Below the pieces are notes generated by a model, which was not told the DNA's origin, made no database searches, and saw only the letters and a list, made by a program, of their open reading frames with translations. From assembly GCA_004123355.1 (NCBI GenBank), contig SCHM01000003.1, positions 2,995,058 through 3,059,057 of the forward strand: a stretch of DNA of 64,000 nt, written 5' to 3'. Both the position numbers and the translations under genes were made by a program. The stretch comes from Amphirosellinia nigrospora (Eukaryota; Ascomycota; Sordariomycetes; Xylariales; Xylariaceae). Of the stretch, positions 1 to 14,673 are shown one piece after another (positions within the stretch are counted from its first letter, which is position 1; the number at the start of each line of letters is the position of its first letter).

Positions 1-847
1 CCTAAACTATATATAATAAAAATAATAATATTATACGATTGCCATATATAAGCGCTACAAGCGCTATTTTAAAAACTTAATACCGTATAATATTAATTAA
101 ATAAAATATTTTAATAATAATATAATTACTATATAAACTATTTTAATATAAAATAATAATTTAGCTATAACTTTAAATAAAAATCGCATAAAATATTTTT
201 CTTAACGTACGAACTTTGCTTATATATTAGCAAAAATAATAATTATATAATTTAAAAAAATAATCGTACAAAAAGCAAAAACGATCGTATTTTTTTCGTT
301 TTATTATATAATAAAATAAATTAGCTAAAATATATATTAAAAATTATTCGTATAAAACAAATAAATAAAAATATACGTACGTTTATATATAACGCTAGTA
401 TAAAAGCTTTATAAGCTTAACTTTTAATAAAAAACTATAAACTTTAGTAGCGCCGCTATTTTTTAAACGTACGAAGTTTTAAAACTATATAATACCGCGA
501 AAATAAAAATATAAAGCGCGGGCAAAAACCCCGATAAAATTAATAAATCCTATAGTAGCTATTATTAATAACAATAATAATTCTACTTTAATTATTTATT
601 AATATAATATTTAAAAAAACTTAAAAAACTTTACGTATAATAATAATAATAGCAATAATAATAATAATATTACTACTATTGCTATTAATACTACTAGTAT
701 TATTACTAATATTGCTATTAATATTACGACGCTTATATATAATAATTTAAACTTAATATAAATAAGTTTATAAAATTAATTAAAATATACGTACGAAATA
801 TATAATATACGTATATATTATATATATATATATATAAATATATACGC

Positions 848-849
<2 letters not shown>

Positions 850-884
<35 letters not shown>
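850..884. repeat. Poly-A tract
   Basis: An uninterrupted run of about 35 As in the AT-rich block. A similar run of about 30 As lies at 19,298-19,327 and a (TAA)n microsatellite at about 18,679-18,707. Such homopolymers can be transposon tails or simple slippage products. Confidence 0.8.
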
Positions 885-885
<1 letters not shown>

Positions 886-3800
886 CAATATAAAAAAACT
901 TAACCTATATATAATAATAGCAAATATAAAAGCAATATATTATTTAATCTTTTAAAATATTTAAATAAATTAAATAAAAAAATTACGTACAATAGTTATA
1001 TATAAATTAGCCCTTTTATCCGTACTTATTAACCCTTTTTCTTACGTATAATTATATAAACATTAGGCACCCTAAAAAACAATAATTTAATATACTATCG
1101 GGCGCTTTTTTATTTATACACTTATTATACAATATATTTAATATTTTCTTTACGTTTAGATTTTTTATATTAAAAAAAACAATCGTACGAAAGCACGCTA
1201 TAGCTAAAAAAAAAAAGCTAATATTATAATTATAATATTATTTATATATAAAGTTAATATATTAATATTAACTACGTATAATAATTAATTATTAATTATA
1301 ATATTAATTATTTATATAATAAAGTTAGGCTAATATATCCGCCCAATTCGGTTATACAATATACTACAGTAAAATTCTCTTCGTATAAAAAAATTCTCCG
1401 CACAAAAGCCCAGCTTTCATATAAATAATAAAAATAAATAAATCAATATATATAAATATTTATCTTACCTTTTATTACGTACAATATTATACCCCTAGTT
1501 ACCTAATATAAAACGTTATATTTTAATAACTTTAGTTTTTTTTAATTATAATTTTATAGTTTATTTTTAGTTATTAAAAAGTAATTTATCCGAAATTATT
1601 TTGCTAAATATATTTAAATACTTATAATATTATTTAAATATTTTATAATAAGCTTTTTTATATAATTTTATTTTATTTTCGGATAATAGCTTGTTTTTTT
1701 TTTCGATAATTTTTTCGATTTTATATAACAAAATAAAGCTATATATAACTATATTATTTTAACGTAAAATTATAATAAAAATAAAAACGTTAATAATTAT
1801 AATTTATATAAGTTTTTATTTATATTAACTAAAAATATTCTATTTTATTATATATAGCTTATATTTATTTTTAGTAACTTTTTTTTTAAGTTTATTTATA
1901 ATTTTTATATAAAAAAAATTTTATATAAATAATTTATAATTATTTTTATTTAATATTTTTATTATATAATTAACTTTATTATATATAATTATTTTTTAAG
2001 TTAAAATTAGCTTATAAAAGTTATAAAATCGCGATAAATATTTTAAAATAATAAGCTTTTAATAAAAACTTTTTTAAAAGTTTTTTAGCTTTTTGTTTTA
2101 ATTTTATAATTTTATTACGTAGCTATATTATTATTTTAAATATAAATTTTATATATTTTTTAGTTTTTTAGCTTTTAGGGGTATATTTATAGCAAGTTTT
2201 TACTTTATTTTATTAGTTTATAAAGTATTTTTTTAGGTTTATTTTTAATAGTAAATAAAAAGCGCAATTTTAAAGTAATATTAGCAGCTTTTTACGTGTA
2301 GTATTTTTAATTTAAATAACCGTTATAACAACGTTTATTTTTAAACTTTATTATTTATTTTTAACGATTTATATTTATTAATAACTAAAGTTTTAAATTA
2401 AGTTTTTTATTTTATTTATAAATATATTTTTTAAATAATATTTAATTTTTTAATCGGAAAAAAATAATAATTTTTTCGGCAGCTATTTATTAATATATTA
2501 TAATAATTAAAAACTTTTTTTTAATAATTATATTATATTTTATATTTATTATTAAAAGCGGCATATTAAATATAATATATTTTTAAACCTAGAAATATAG
2601 CTAAAAAGCTAAGTTTATAGTTTAAATTGTTTTTTTATTATATTTAATAATTATATTAAGCTAAAACTTTATTATTTTTTTAAATTTAAATATTTTATAA
2701 TTTATACTATAAAATTTACGCTTATTAATAAATATATATTTATTTTTATATTAAGTAAAGCTAATATAAATAATATAAGTTTATTGTTTATTATTATATA
2801 TTTTATAAATAAAAGGTTTTTTTTTAAAAGCTTTTTTAAAAAATTATATAGAATTTTTTTATATTTTTTATTTTAACGCTAATATTTTAGTTATTTTAAA
2901 AAAAAAAACTAATTATTTTAAATATTATTTTTTAGCTGTTTATTCGGATAAATATTTTTTATAACGTTTATAACGATTTTATTAACGTAAATAATATTTA
3001 ATTATTTTTAGTTAGTTTTTATAAATAAACGTTATTATAATAATTTTATTTATAATAAATAAAATATTAATTTTTTACTACTAATAATTTTATTTATTTA
3101 AAATTAAATTTAATATATATTTTTTATTTATTATTAGTAGTTTTTATTAATATAATATTATAATATTTAAAATATAGTTTTTAATAGCTATTATTTTAAA
3201 AATAAGTTTTAAATATTATATTAATTATAACGTTTTTTTTCGTTTTATTTATATTTTTATTTTTTATTTTTTTATTTTATTATTATTTTAAAAAGTTTTT
3301 TTATTATTAGTAATTATATATAGCAATATAATTATAATATTTTAAAAAAATATATTTAATTATTAAATTTAATAATATAAAGTTTATTTAAACATTAAAA
3401 TAATATATTATATATTATGCTTATATTTAGTTTTATTAATTTATATTAAGCTAGCTTATTAAATAAATTAAATTTTAAATTTAAAAACTTATCGGTAGCT
3501 TTTATTATAAAATATTTATATTATAAACGTACTTTTTTATATTTATAAAAATTATAATATTAATTATATAAATATTTTAAAACTTTATTATAAATTATTA
3601 ATATAAACGGGCTATTAAAGTTATAATTTTAAATAAATAATATTAAGTTTTTAAATATAGTTTTATTTATATAACTAATAATATAGTTAATTTGTTTTTT
3701 TCGTTTAATTAATAATTAGTATTTTTTTTTAGTTTTTTTTAATAGTATAAACTAATACTTAAATTTAATTTTAAGCTTATTATTAATAAGTTTATCGGTA

Positions 3801-5039
3801 ATAAAAATAAAAAAGTGCTCGATTTTTATAAATTAATCTTTACTATTTATAAAAGCTTTTATTATATAGGTTATTTTAGTACGAATTATTACCGGGGTAT
3901 TTTTATAATTATAATATATTATAATAATTAATAACTATAAGTTATTTAATAATAGGTCGGACTTTTATAAGTTTTATAAAGGCGGTTAATTATATTATTT
4001 TATTTTTAATATATTAATTTTTTTTTTATTTTTTATATTTTTTTATAAAAATAATTATATATTTTTTTAAATATATAATCATAAACTGCAGCTTTATCCG
4101 CTAAAACCTAACTTTATTCGAATTTTAGTTTTTTTTAAATATTTTTAAATAATAAACTATTTTATTATAATAAACTTTTATATTTTATATCGTATTATTT
4201 ATAGTTTTTATAATATATATAATTTTTAGCTAAACTATTATTAATAATAAATAAAAAAATCGAAGCTTATATTTATCGAAAAAAATAATAAAGTTTTCGT
4301 TAAATATTTTTACGAATTAAATAGCTATTATTATAAAATTAAAAATAAATTATTATTTTTTTTTATAAAAATACTAATAATAAATAATATTATTATTTTT
4401 TTTACTATAATAAAATGTTTAGCAAAACAATTAATTTAAACTTTTACGTTATTTTTAACTTTAAATAAATATTTTATAAGTTTATAATATAGCAATAAAA
4501 ATAATAAATTTTTTATAAAACTTTTTAACTTTATAATTAAATAAAACATTATTATTATTAAACTATTTAATAAGTTTTAAATTTAATTAATTATTAGCTT
4601 TTTTATTATTTTATAATAATACGTTTTTAATAAATTTTATTTATATGTTTTTTTATAAGCAAATAAACAAAACTTATTTAATAAATTATTTTTAAAAAAA
4701 TTATTTTTTATAAAAAATATTTTATAAGGATATTTTTAAGCAAAGTTTTTATTAATAAATTATACTAATTTTTTAATAAAAGCTATAGTTTCGGGGTTAA
4801 TAGTTTTTTTAAATATTTTGTTATATAGCTAGTTAAACTTAGCTTATTTAATTTGTTTTTTTTTTAAAAAATTTATCGTTTTTTTTAAATAATAGTTTAC
4901 GTAAAATAAAATATTATAATAAATATATATAAATAAAAAGTTTAAATATTTAATTTATTTTATATTAAAAGCTAATATTTTATTTAAAAAAAAAAAAAAA
5001 AAGTACTAATATATTAACCTATAAGTAATAATAAGTATT

Positions 5040-5174
5040 TATAGGTATATGCTTTATACCGCCTAGTACTGCTACTATATACCGTTTAACCTAGTACTGC
5101 TATATATTTTTTGTAGGGTAGCTATAGTATAGCCATAGCCCTAGATAAGTGGGTTAAAAGAGTAGGGCTGTGAC
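5040..5174. repeat. GC-normal island ending in TGTGACA, possible LTR end
   Basis: About 135 bp of ordinary composition within the AT-rich block. It holds the direct repeat CTAGTACTGCT twice, a hairpin of GGTATA and TATACC, and ends with GGGCTGTGACA, a typical 3' terminus of an LTR that starts TGTCAC. No second copy was found in the window. It may be a solo LTR or the end of an element whose partner is outside or unrecognisably mutated. Confidence 0.4.
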
Positions 5175-6529
5175 ATTATTTATAAAACTAATAAATAAAA
5201 AAAATATAAAAATTATTTAGTTTATTTTAATAAAAATTAACTTAAGCAAACTTATTAAAAGTAAAAAGTATATTTTCGAATAGCTTAAAACTAATTAAAT
5301 AGCTAACGTAATAATTTTAAAAAAACTTTTTAAATATTTTTATAAAATGCCCTAAAATAAATATATAAACTAAAATTAAAAAAAAAAACTTTAATATAAT
5401 AAACTATATAATTTATTATAAAAAATACTTAATTAATAGTTATTAGTTTATTTTTTAAAGCTTTATTTTAAAAACTTTAAAACTATATTTATTTTAAACG
5501 TATTATTTATATATAAATAACTATTAAAAATAGCGTTAAAAAAACAATAAATATATTAAAAACTAGTAAAAAAAAAAAACGGATTAAATTTAACGATTAA
5601 TTTATAAATTAATTAAAAAAATTAATACGTATAACCGCTAATAATATATATTATAAGCTTTTTTATAATTAATAAAAAGCTTGCTAAGTTATATATATTA
5701 TATTAATATTATAATAAACTTTAAGTTTAATATATATATTTTTAACTAAATAAGTTATTTTTTAAATTTTAAAAATATTAACTTAAAAAATATAATTGCT
5801 TAAGTTCTATAAAAAGGTATAACTAAATAAAAAAAAAGTTTTTTTATCGATAAAAAATTTTTTTGTTTTTATATTTTAAATAAAAAATTTTTTTACTTAA
5901 ATTAAAAACTTTTTTGTTTTTTTTACTATTATATATATTTAGTTTTTAATATTTATTTTTTATTATATAAATAATTATAAATTTAATAAAATAATTTAAA
6001 ATTAAATATTTATATTAAAATAATAATAATATATAAATAAATTATAAAGTTTTATTTTTAATTTTTTTTTATTATAAATTATATTAAATTTAATTTTATA
6101 TTAAATTTAATTATTTAATAATTATACGTTTTATTAAACTTAATTATTTAATAGTTATATATTATATTAAATATAATTATTTAATATTATTTGTTTAATT
6201 ATATTTATAATTATTTTATTTTTTTGTTTTTTTAATTTAATATTAATTTAAATATTTATTTTTTTAAGTTATAAATTAATATTGCTATTATAAACTTTGT
6301 TTAAATATAATTTTTTATTAATTTTTTAAAAAAATTATAATTATTATAAAATTAGTTATTATATTAGTATAATAAATATAATAATATTTTTTATAAAATG
6401 TTTGTTTATAATTTTTTTTTTTATTTTTTTATTTTTTATTATAATATTTTAAGCGCGGTTTTTAGGTTTTTAAAGATTTTAAGGCTTTAAATCGATTATA
6501 ATAAATATATTTTTAAGTTTTTAAGTTTT

Positions 6530-6765
6530 TTTTTTTTTAAACGTTTTAGCTAATTTATAAGGTTTTTTTTAAATTTATTAATAAGTTTAAGTTTTTTTTA
6601 AAAAGTTTTTTTTTTAAACGTTTTAGCTAATTTATAAAGTTTTTTTTAAATTTATTAATAAGTTTAAGTTTTTTTTAAAAAGTTTTTTTTTTAAACGTTT
6701 TAGCTAATTTATAAAGTTTTTTTTAAACTTATTAATAAATTTAAACTTTTTTCGAAAAAAATAAA
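6530..6765. repeat. 77-bp tandem repeat, three copies
   Basis: The motif AAACGTTTTAGCTAATTTAT recurs at 6,539, 6,616 and 6,693, exactly 77 bp apart. The first two full units differ at only one or two positions; the third decays at its 3' end. Copies this similar within RIPed DNA suggest the array amplified after RIP, or is too short to be targeted. Confidence 0.85.
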
Positions 6766-9273
6766 GTTTAATATATTATAAAAATTAATATATTTTATAA
6801 TAATATTATTATTTAAAATATAAAGTTTATAATTATATTTAAAATTAAAATAGTTTATAATTATATTTAAAATTAAAAATAGTTTATAATTATATTTAAA
6901 ATTTAAAATAATAATTTATACTTATTAGAAAACTTTTTTAATTTTATTTAGGTTAAAAATTGTTTTAAAAACTTTAATATTATAATAAGTTTTTTTTACT
7001 TAAAATAAAAATTAATTATTTATTATAATATTTAATTTTTTAATTTTATTTTATAGTTTAAAATTATAGTTTAATTATAAAATAATAATAATAATTTTAA
7101 TATATATTATATTATTAATAAAATAAATATATAAAAAATATTATATATTAATATTTATATTTATAAGCAAATTTATTATTATTATTAATTAAATAGCCGA
7201 ATATTTTTATAATATAGTTATATAGTTATATAAAAAATAAAATATTATAATTATAATTAAATAAAATAATAAGTTTTATTATATATAACTTATTAAAAAA
7301 AACGAACTAGTATAACTAATAACTATAATTTATTTATTAACTTAAATATATAGTTTTTAAAAACTTAAGTATTTTTGCTTTTAAATTAAAAGGCTTTTAG
7401 TTAGCTAATAATAATACGATTAAAATATATAGCTATAAAAAAATTAATATTAATATAAAATAAACTAAAAAACCTATAGTTTATAAGTTTTATAATATAG
7501 CTTTTTGCTTTAATATAATTATTAATTTTATTTTATTATAAGTTTTTAATTATAAAAATATTTACTAAAAAAACAAACTTAATTTAAATTTTTTAAAATA
7601 TTAATAAAAAAAGTTTTTATGCTTATTAATTTAAATATATAAATAATTTATTATAAAATATTTTTAGTACGTTTAATAAAATATATTTTTTATATTTAAA
7701 AAAACTTTTTAAACTTTTATATTATTTTTAATTATAAGCTAGTATATATAAATAATATTAACGTTTAAAATATATAAGTTTTAAACTATTAAAATAACTA
7801 TTAATTTATATTAAAAAATAATAATTATTTTTTAAAAAAATAATAAATTAAAATTATAAAGTATATTAACTATAGTTTTATAAAAAACTTATTAAAAAAT
7901 AATATAAAAACTCGATTTAAAGTTTTTAAAACTAATATTTAGCTAATAATTAATTTTTATAAATTAATAATTTTAATATAAAAATAATCGTTTATAAAAA
8001 ATAATATTAATTATTAATAAATATTTAAAATATAATAAAATTATTTATAATAAAACGCGTTAATATTATATAAATAGTTTTTAAAAACTATATATATTAT
8101 ATTTAATTTTATTATAAAAATAATATAATTATAATAAAAATATAATAAAACTAATAAATATTATAAATAAAACTATTTAATTAAAAAATTTATATAAAAT
8201 ATTATAGTATTAAATTTACGATTTTTTTATTATATTTAAAATTTTAATAAAAAAATAAAATAAATTAAAGCTATTATTAAATAATAAATAAGCTTAATAA
8301 AAAATAAATATAAATTTTTTATTTTTTTAATTTAAAATAGTTCGTATTATAATATTTATATAATTAAACTTTTATTATATTAATAGCTAAAAAGCTTTTT
8401 ATAAAAGTTTTATTTATATTTTAATAATTTATAAAACTATATAAGCTTTAAATAAACTTTAAATATTTTATATTTAGTAATATATAAAATATATAGCTTT
8501 ATTATAATTATTATTATAAAACGTAAAAAAAAAAGCGTAAAAAGCTTAATTTTAAAGCTTAAATAAAATATTTAATAAAATATTAATTTTTTAATATTTA
8601 TCGAATTTAGTTATTATATATAAAAATAAAATAATCGTTATAAAAATATTATTTTTAATAAAAATAAGTTTTTTAATAGTAATAAAAATAAATTTAAAAT
8701 AATTTTTAAAAATAAGCTAAAAAAATTATAAAAAATTTATTAATTAAATTAATTATTAAATATAATTAAAATAATAATTAATATTTTTTATAAATAAAAA
8801 ATAACAAACTAAAAAATTTATTATTAAAAAACTTTATTAAACTATTAAATTAAACTAAATAAAAAGCTAATTTAAATAATAATAATTTATAAAAAATAAT
8901 TTAAAAAATTATATATTAAAAAATTATTTATATATTAATTTAGAATTTTTTTTTAATATATTTATATTATTAAATTATTAAAAGCTATATTATTTAGTTT
9001 AGCTATAATATATAAAACTTATTAATTTAAATATAAATTATAATTAGTTTAATTATTTATATTAAAATTAAAATAAACTTATATTTTTAAATTAATTTAT
9101 TAAATTATAAATTATATATTTTAATATAGTTTAATTATATAAATTATTTATTATAAATAAAAAAATAACTATTAAAACATAAAAAGTTAAACTATTAAAA
9201 GCTTTTTTAAATATTATAATATTTAAGTTTAAATATTAAATATAAAAAAAATAATATTAATTTATAAAAAAAT

Positions 9274-9450
9274 ACTTTTATAAAGTTTATTATTTATTAT
9301 TTATTTAATTATAAATTTAAATATTAATAAAAGCTTTAAATAAAACGAAAAAAAAAACTTTTATAAAGTTTATTATTTATTATTTATTTAATTATAAATA
9401 TTAATATTAATAAAAACTTTAAATAAAAAAAAAAATACTTTTATAAAAAC
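9274..9450. repeat. 80-83-bp tandem repeat, two full copies plus a partial
   Basis: ACTTTTATAAAGTTTATT begins at 9,274 and again at 9,357, and a diverged start lies at 9,437. The units are AT-only apart from rare C/G and lie within the A-rich relic. No function is evident. Confidence 0.75.
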
Positions 9451-11239
9451 TTATAAACTAAATAAAAAAAATTTTTTAAACTAATAATATATTATTTAAA
9501 GTTTATTTATAAAATTATTATTTTAAAAAAAACGTATATATTATTAAAATTGCTTTTATTTTTAAAATAGTATAATAAAAGCTCGATTTATATTTATTAA
9601 AAAATTATTTTAAATAAATAAAATATATTTATTTATAAAACTATTAAAAATAAAAACTTAAAAAAAATATTTAAAAGCTTAACTTTAAATAAATTAGTTT
9701 TTAATTATAATAAATATAAAGCTTAGCTAATAATATATAAAAATTAAAAACTAAGCTATAATAAAAAAAATATTTATATAAATACTTTAATAAAAAAATC
9801 GTTTAAAACTTTAATAATAATTATTACTAAATTTAATTTCGAATTTAAATAATATAATATTATAAATATTTTTATTAACGTAAAACTTATTAAAAAAGTT
9901 TATATATATATTTTTTTAGCTATAAATAAACATTATATTAAACTATTATAAAGTTTTTTATAACTTATAAAAATTTTTTTATTATAGTAAAAAAAGCTTT
10001 TAAAATTATTAAATAAAATTAGTTTTAAATTAATATTTTATAAACTTTATTATTTTTTAAAAAATAAAATATTATTTTTATTTATATTAATAATATAATA
10101 GTTATATATATTTTAAAAACTTTAAATAACTAATATAGCAATTATTATATTAAAATTTTATATAAATTAATTAAAAATAAAAACTTATAATAGTTTTTAA
10201 AAATAAAAATAATCTAAAATAAATAAAAATAATTATATTATTATTTTAAACTTTTTATATCGAAAAAATCGCTAAGCTTTAAAATATAAATATTATAATA
10301 TATATTATATTTAATAAAAACAAATAAACTATTTTTATATAAAAAAATAGCTATTTTTAAATATATAATAATATTAATAAAAAATAAGTTCGATTTTATA
10401 TATAGCTATTATTATACGTTTAAATATAATATTTATTATTTTTAAACTATTATAGTTTAATTATAATTTTTTTTTAAATATTATAAAGCTATAAAAAATA
10501 TTTTTATATTTATTATTTATATAATATTATATATTATAATTTAATAATAAAAATAACTTTATAATAATTAATAATATATTATTTACTAATAATATGATTA
10601 ATAAAAAAGCTTTTAAGCTTATATTATAAAATTTTTTAATAAAACTATAAACTAAAAAACTAATAAATAAAATATAATTATAATATTTACTATAAAAGCT
10701 AAATTATTAACGTTAATTTAAGCTATTAAAAAAACTATATATATTAATAAGCTTATTATTAATTTAATATAATTTTATATTTATAATATATTTAAATTTA
10801 ATATAATAATTAATAAACTATAAACTAATTATTAAAAATTAGCTTTTTTATATATTAAGCTATAATATATTAATATTTATAACTATTAATTATGCTAAAA
10901 AATTAAAAATAAAACTTTAATAGTAATATATACGTTTATTAATAAAATAATCGCTAATAGTTTTATTAAAGCTTTATTTATTTAATAATAAATAATATTT
11001 TTTTAATAATTAAAGCTAGCTAAACTATTTATTAAGCTAATAATACTAATAAATTAATTATTTATATTAAAAAAATTAAAAACTAATTAATAAATAAAAA
11101 ATTAACCGAATAAATTATTAATTAATTATATTTTATTTTTTATTTATTAAATATTAAAATTTAAGTTATAAACGTTTATAATATAAATAAAAAAATTAAT
11201 TAATTTTTATTTAAACTTTAAAAGCTATTATATATAACT

Positions 11240-11375
11240 TAAAAAAAAAAAAAAAACAACTACTTAAAAAGCCCGCGATTTTACTATTTAAATAGCCGGA
11301 GCTTAATTTTAACCGGCCTATTTTTTTTTTTTTTTTTTTTTTTTTTCTTTTTTTTTTTTTTATTGCTCCGGAAAA
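11240..11375. repeat. Poly-A and poly-T tracts with an inverted repeat
   Basis: A run of As at about 11,240 is followed by a ~50-bp T-rich tract (about 11,321-11,362). CCGGAGC at 11,297 and its complement GCTCCGG at 11,365 bracket the T tract. This lies just left of the left LTR and may mark the end of the neighbouring relic or a short independent insertion. Confidence 0.5.
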
Positions 11376-11602
11376 CTTTAATAAAATACGCACTATAATA
11401 TATAAAACAACAAACCAGCATATAAGCTCGGCAGAAAAATATATAATAAAAATAATAATAATAATAATAGCACGTTTAATTAAAATATTATATAAAATAT
11501 AAAGCTTGCTTAATATTTTTAAAACTAATTATATTAAATAAGCTATTAATTATTAAAACAAAAAATTATTTATAGTTTTTTATAAATATATTTAAAAATA
11601 TA

Positions 11603-11823
11603 TATCACAATTAGTATTTTTTATAAAAGCAAAGCTTTTAGTTGGGGTTTTATTTATATTGATCGAGAGATATTAAGCTAGATTTAAGATCTAGCGGCTA
11701 ATTTTATTTATAGGGATTTTATGTATATGCATAGTAGGGCTAATTATATGACTATAAGTAAGTTTTGCAAGGACTTATTATATTTACTATATTTATTATA
11801 TTTAGTTAGCTATTTATAACTAT
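11603..11823. repeat. Left LTR, heavily RIPed
   Basis: Direct repeat partner of 18,244-18,466. The copies share an exact central run around 11,674-11,706, including CTAGATTTAAGATCTAG, itself an inverted repeat. Every substitution I can align is a C/T or G/A transition; there is also one 2-bp indel. The left end reads TATCAC, consistent with an original TGTCAC after one G-to-A change. The right end is fixed only by loss of similarity after ACTAT. Confidence 0.8.
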
Positions 11824-14580
11824 TTTCTTTTTAAAAAAATTTTATTATAAAATTCGAATCGAACCTTACGTTTGCTAAGAAGTTATTATTTAATAAAAAA
11901 AAAATTACTTTAGGTTTTTACCCCTAAATTATTATATTATAAGCCCTTATTTACGGCCGCGCTTTAGGGCTTTTTTATAACTTAATAAATAATCGCTTTT
12001 AATATTGCTTTTATTTACGTTTAGTTTTTTATATTTTTTTTTCGCGAACGGTATAATATTTTGCGTATTTTCGGTATATTATTATTTAAGTAATTTTTTC
12101 GAACTTATTTTTTTTTGTAGCTTTTAGCTATTTTTTAAATCTTTTTAATAATTTTGCTAATTTAAAGTTATTTTTATAGAATTTAAGCAATAGCTTAAGT
12201 AAATTTTTAAAATTATTTATAAAATATTATTTACTATTAAAATCCTATTTTTTTAATTTATTTAGTATTAAAGCTTTTTATAATAAAATTATAATATTTA
12301 TATTTATTTTATTTTTTATTCGGGTTCTTTTTATTAAAGACTATTATTTTATTTTTAAATTATTTAATAGCTTAACTTAGCAGCAAATTATTCGGGTATT
12401 TTTATAGCTAGTTAGCGTAGTATAGGTTAAAAGCGCGCTAATTTAAAAGCATTTTTAATCGGAATATTATTAGTTTAGTTTTTTCGATAATTTTATAGTA
12501 TTAACGCGTTAAAAAATAATTTAATTTATTTAAAAATTAGTTAATTATTTATAATTAACGTTTTTTTATAATAAATATTTAGTTTTTAACCTTAAAGTCT
12601 AGTTTTTTTTAATAATAGTTTTTTTTTTAAATTGTTTTATTTTATATTTATTTTAAAATTTATTATATAGTTTCGACGTATTTTTTATAGTTTTTATTAA
12701 TTTTTATGCTTTTTTTAAATAATATATTTTTTAATTAATATATTAGTTATATTTATTATATAGTTAAGCTAGTTATAATAATTAAATATTAAAAATTTAA
12801 ATAATATTTTATAAAGCTATAATTTTATAAATTTATATAGCAAAAAAGCTATAATAAAATTTATAGTAAGCAAAGCTATTTTTTAATTATTTTAATAATA
12901 GTTATAAAAAAATATAACTTTTAGTTAAAATATTTTATAATAATTTCAGTTTAATTTATTAATTTATAATATTTTAAAAATAATAGTTTTTTATAATATT
13001 AAAAATTTTATTAGTTCGTTAATAAAAGCTAATATAAACTAAAGCTTTTTATTAAAGTCGATTTTTCTAGTAATTTAAAAATCTAAAAAAAGTTTTTTAT
13101 AATATAAATAAATAACTTAAGCTATTATTATTATTTATTATAAAACATTAATTATAATAGCTTGCTTAATTAGTTAATTATTATAAATATAAACTTTTTT
13201 TGCTTTTATTAATTATTATTTTTTTAAAATCTATTATTAAATATTAAAAAAGTTTTAAAAAAATTAATATAAGCTATAATAATTTAAATATTTTATTATA
13301 AAATATTTTAACGGGCTTATATTTTAAGTAGTTTTTTATATATTAATTATAATTTTTCGCTAGTTTTAGTTATTAATATTATAATATTATAAATTTACGG
13401 GTTTTATTTTGTTTAAAATAAGCAGTTATAATATAACTATATATTTTTTTAAAATATAAGCAAATAAATTATTTATTTTAAATATTATAAATTATTTTTT
13501 ATAAATAATTAAACTTTTATTTAAAGTTTAATTTTCGTTTAAGCTAGTACGGGTTTTTTTTAGTAAATTTTTAAGTTTAAAAACTATTAGTTTTATTATA
13601 ATATTTTATTTATTAAAAAAACTTTAATAGCTAAAGTATTAATTATAGCTTTTATTTAAATTTATATATAATAGCTATTATATTAGTTATTTTTTTAAGT
13701 TAAAAGTATAAATAATAACGTTTTTTTTATTTAAAAAATACTAGGTTTATTAATTAATCGGAATATAATTATATATTTTTAACTTTTTATTTTATTTTTT
13801 TATATTTATAAATCTTTTTGCTTTTTATAAAAGCGTTAATAATAATATTTTTAAATCTAAAGTAATATATAATAACGAAATTATAATCGGCTATTAGTTT
13901 TATTTATTTTATTTATTATAAGTTTAATCGTTATTTAATACTAAAATATTTAAAAGCTTTATAATTAATAATAATTATAAAAAGCTAACTAGTTTAATTA
14001 TTAGCTAATTTTAGTTTTTAATATATTAACGCTTTTATTATTACTAGTATTTTTTTATTATAAATTTTATAGTTTAGTTTAGCGTTATATAATATTTTAA
14101 AAAAAATATAATAAAATATTATTTTTTATTTTTTTTTAAAACAAATATTTAGCGGCTATTTTATTAAAAGCGTTTATTTTAACTTTAGTTTTTTTTTTAT
14201 AGTTATAATATACTAAAACAAAAGTATAAATAAATAAATATTTTATTATTAAAAATATTTTAGTATTTTTATATTTATTTAAAATATATTTTTTTTATTA
14301 GGTTAAATAAAAGCTTAGCTATATAATTATATTCCGCGATAAATTATTAATAAAAATTATAAAATCTTATAAATAACTATATATTTTTATTATAGTAAGG
14401 TTTTTTTATTTTTTACTATAATAATTTTTTTAAGATTAATTTTAATATTATTATGTTTAATAATAAAACTAAAATATTTTATTTTAATAATATAAAATTT
14501 ATATTTTTTAATATCGGCTTAAAAGCTAGCGGCTTTAATTATTTTAATATTTTTATAACGTAAACTTAATAGTTTTTTAA

Positions 14581-14673
14581 ATTATTTAAAAATATTAAAA
14601 TATTATTTATATAAACGCTATAAAAATTATTTAAATATTTTTTTAAAATATTATTTATATATTTTTAAAATAT
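14581..14673 (-). pseudogene. Gypsy reverse-transcriptase relic
   Basis: Read on the minus strand from 14,673 to 14,581, the codons follow the Ty3/gypsy RT core: a relic of the ATFQ motif with the Gln codon now TAA, then KYIN-type residues, then the active-site block SVYI-NN-ILIF. Gypsy elements have an Asp-Asp pair at this point; both codons are AAT here, as G-to-A changes would give. The Gln-to-stop change is a C-to-T change. Only transitions are needed to return to family consensus in this segment. Confidence 0.7.

Larger units (their letters stand above)
5175..11180 (+). mobile_element. A-rich decayed element, possibly Ty1/copia
   Basis: This stretch is clearly A-rich on the plus strand, unlike the T-rich stretches on both sides, which suggests a separate element in the opposite orientation. 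At about 9,931-9,965 there is a degraded copy of the copia-type LYGL..QSP motif, needing one extra frame step. At 10,071-10,106 the frame reads IIFIYI-NN-IIV, like the copia YVDD block with both Asp codons changed to Asn. The roughly 50-codon spacing fits copia RT. I could not find paired LTRs, so limits and class are tentative. Confidence 0.4.

Noticed and set aside
11211-11393. 60-codon minus-strand ORF rich in Lys and Phe
   Set aside because: It is a translation of poly-A/poly-T tracts in RIPed DNA.
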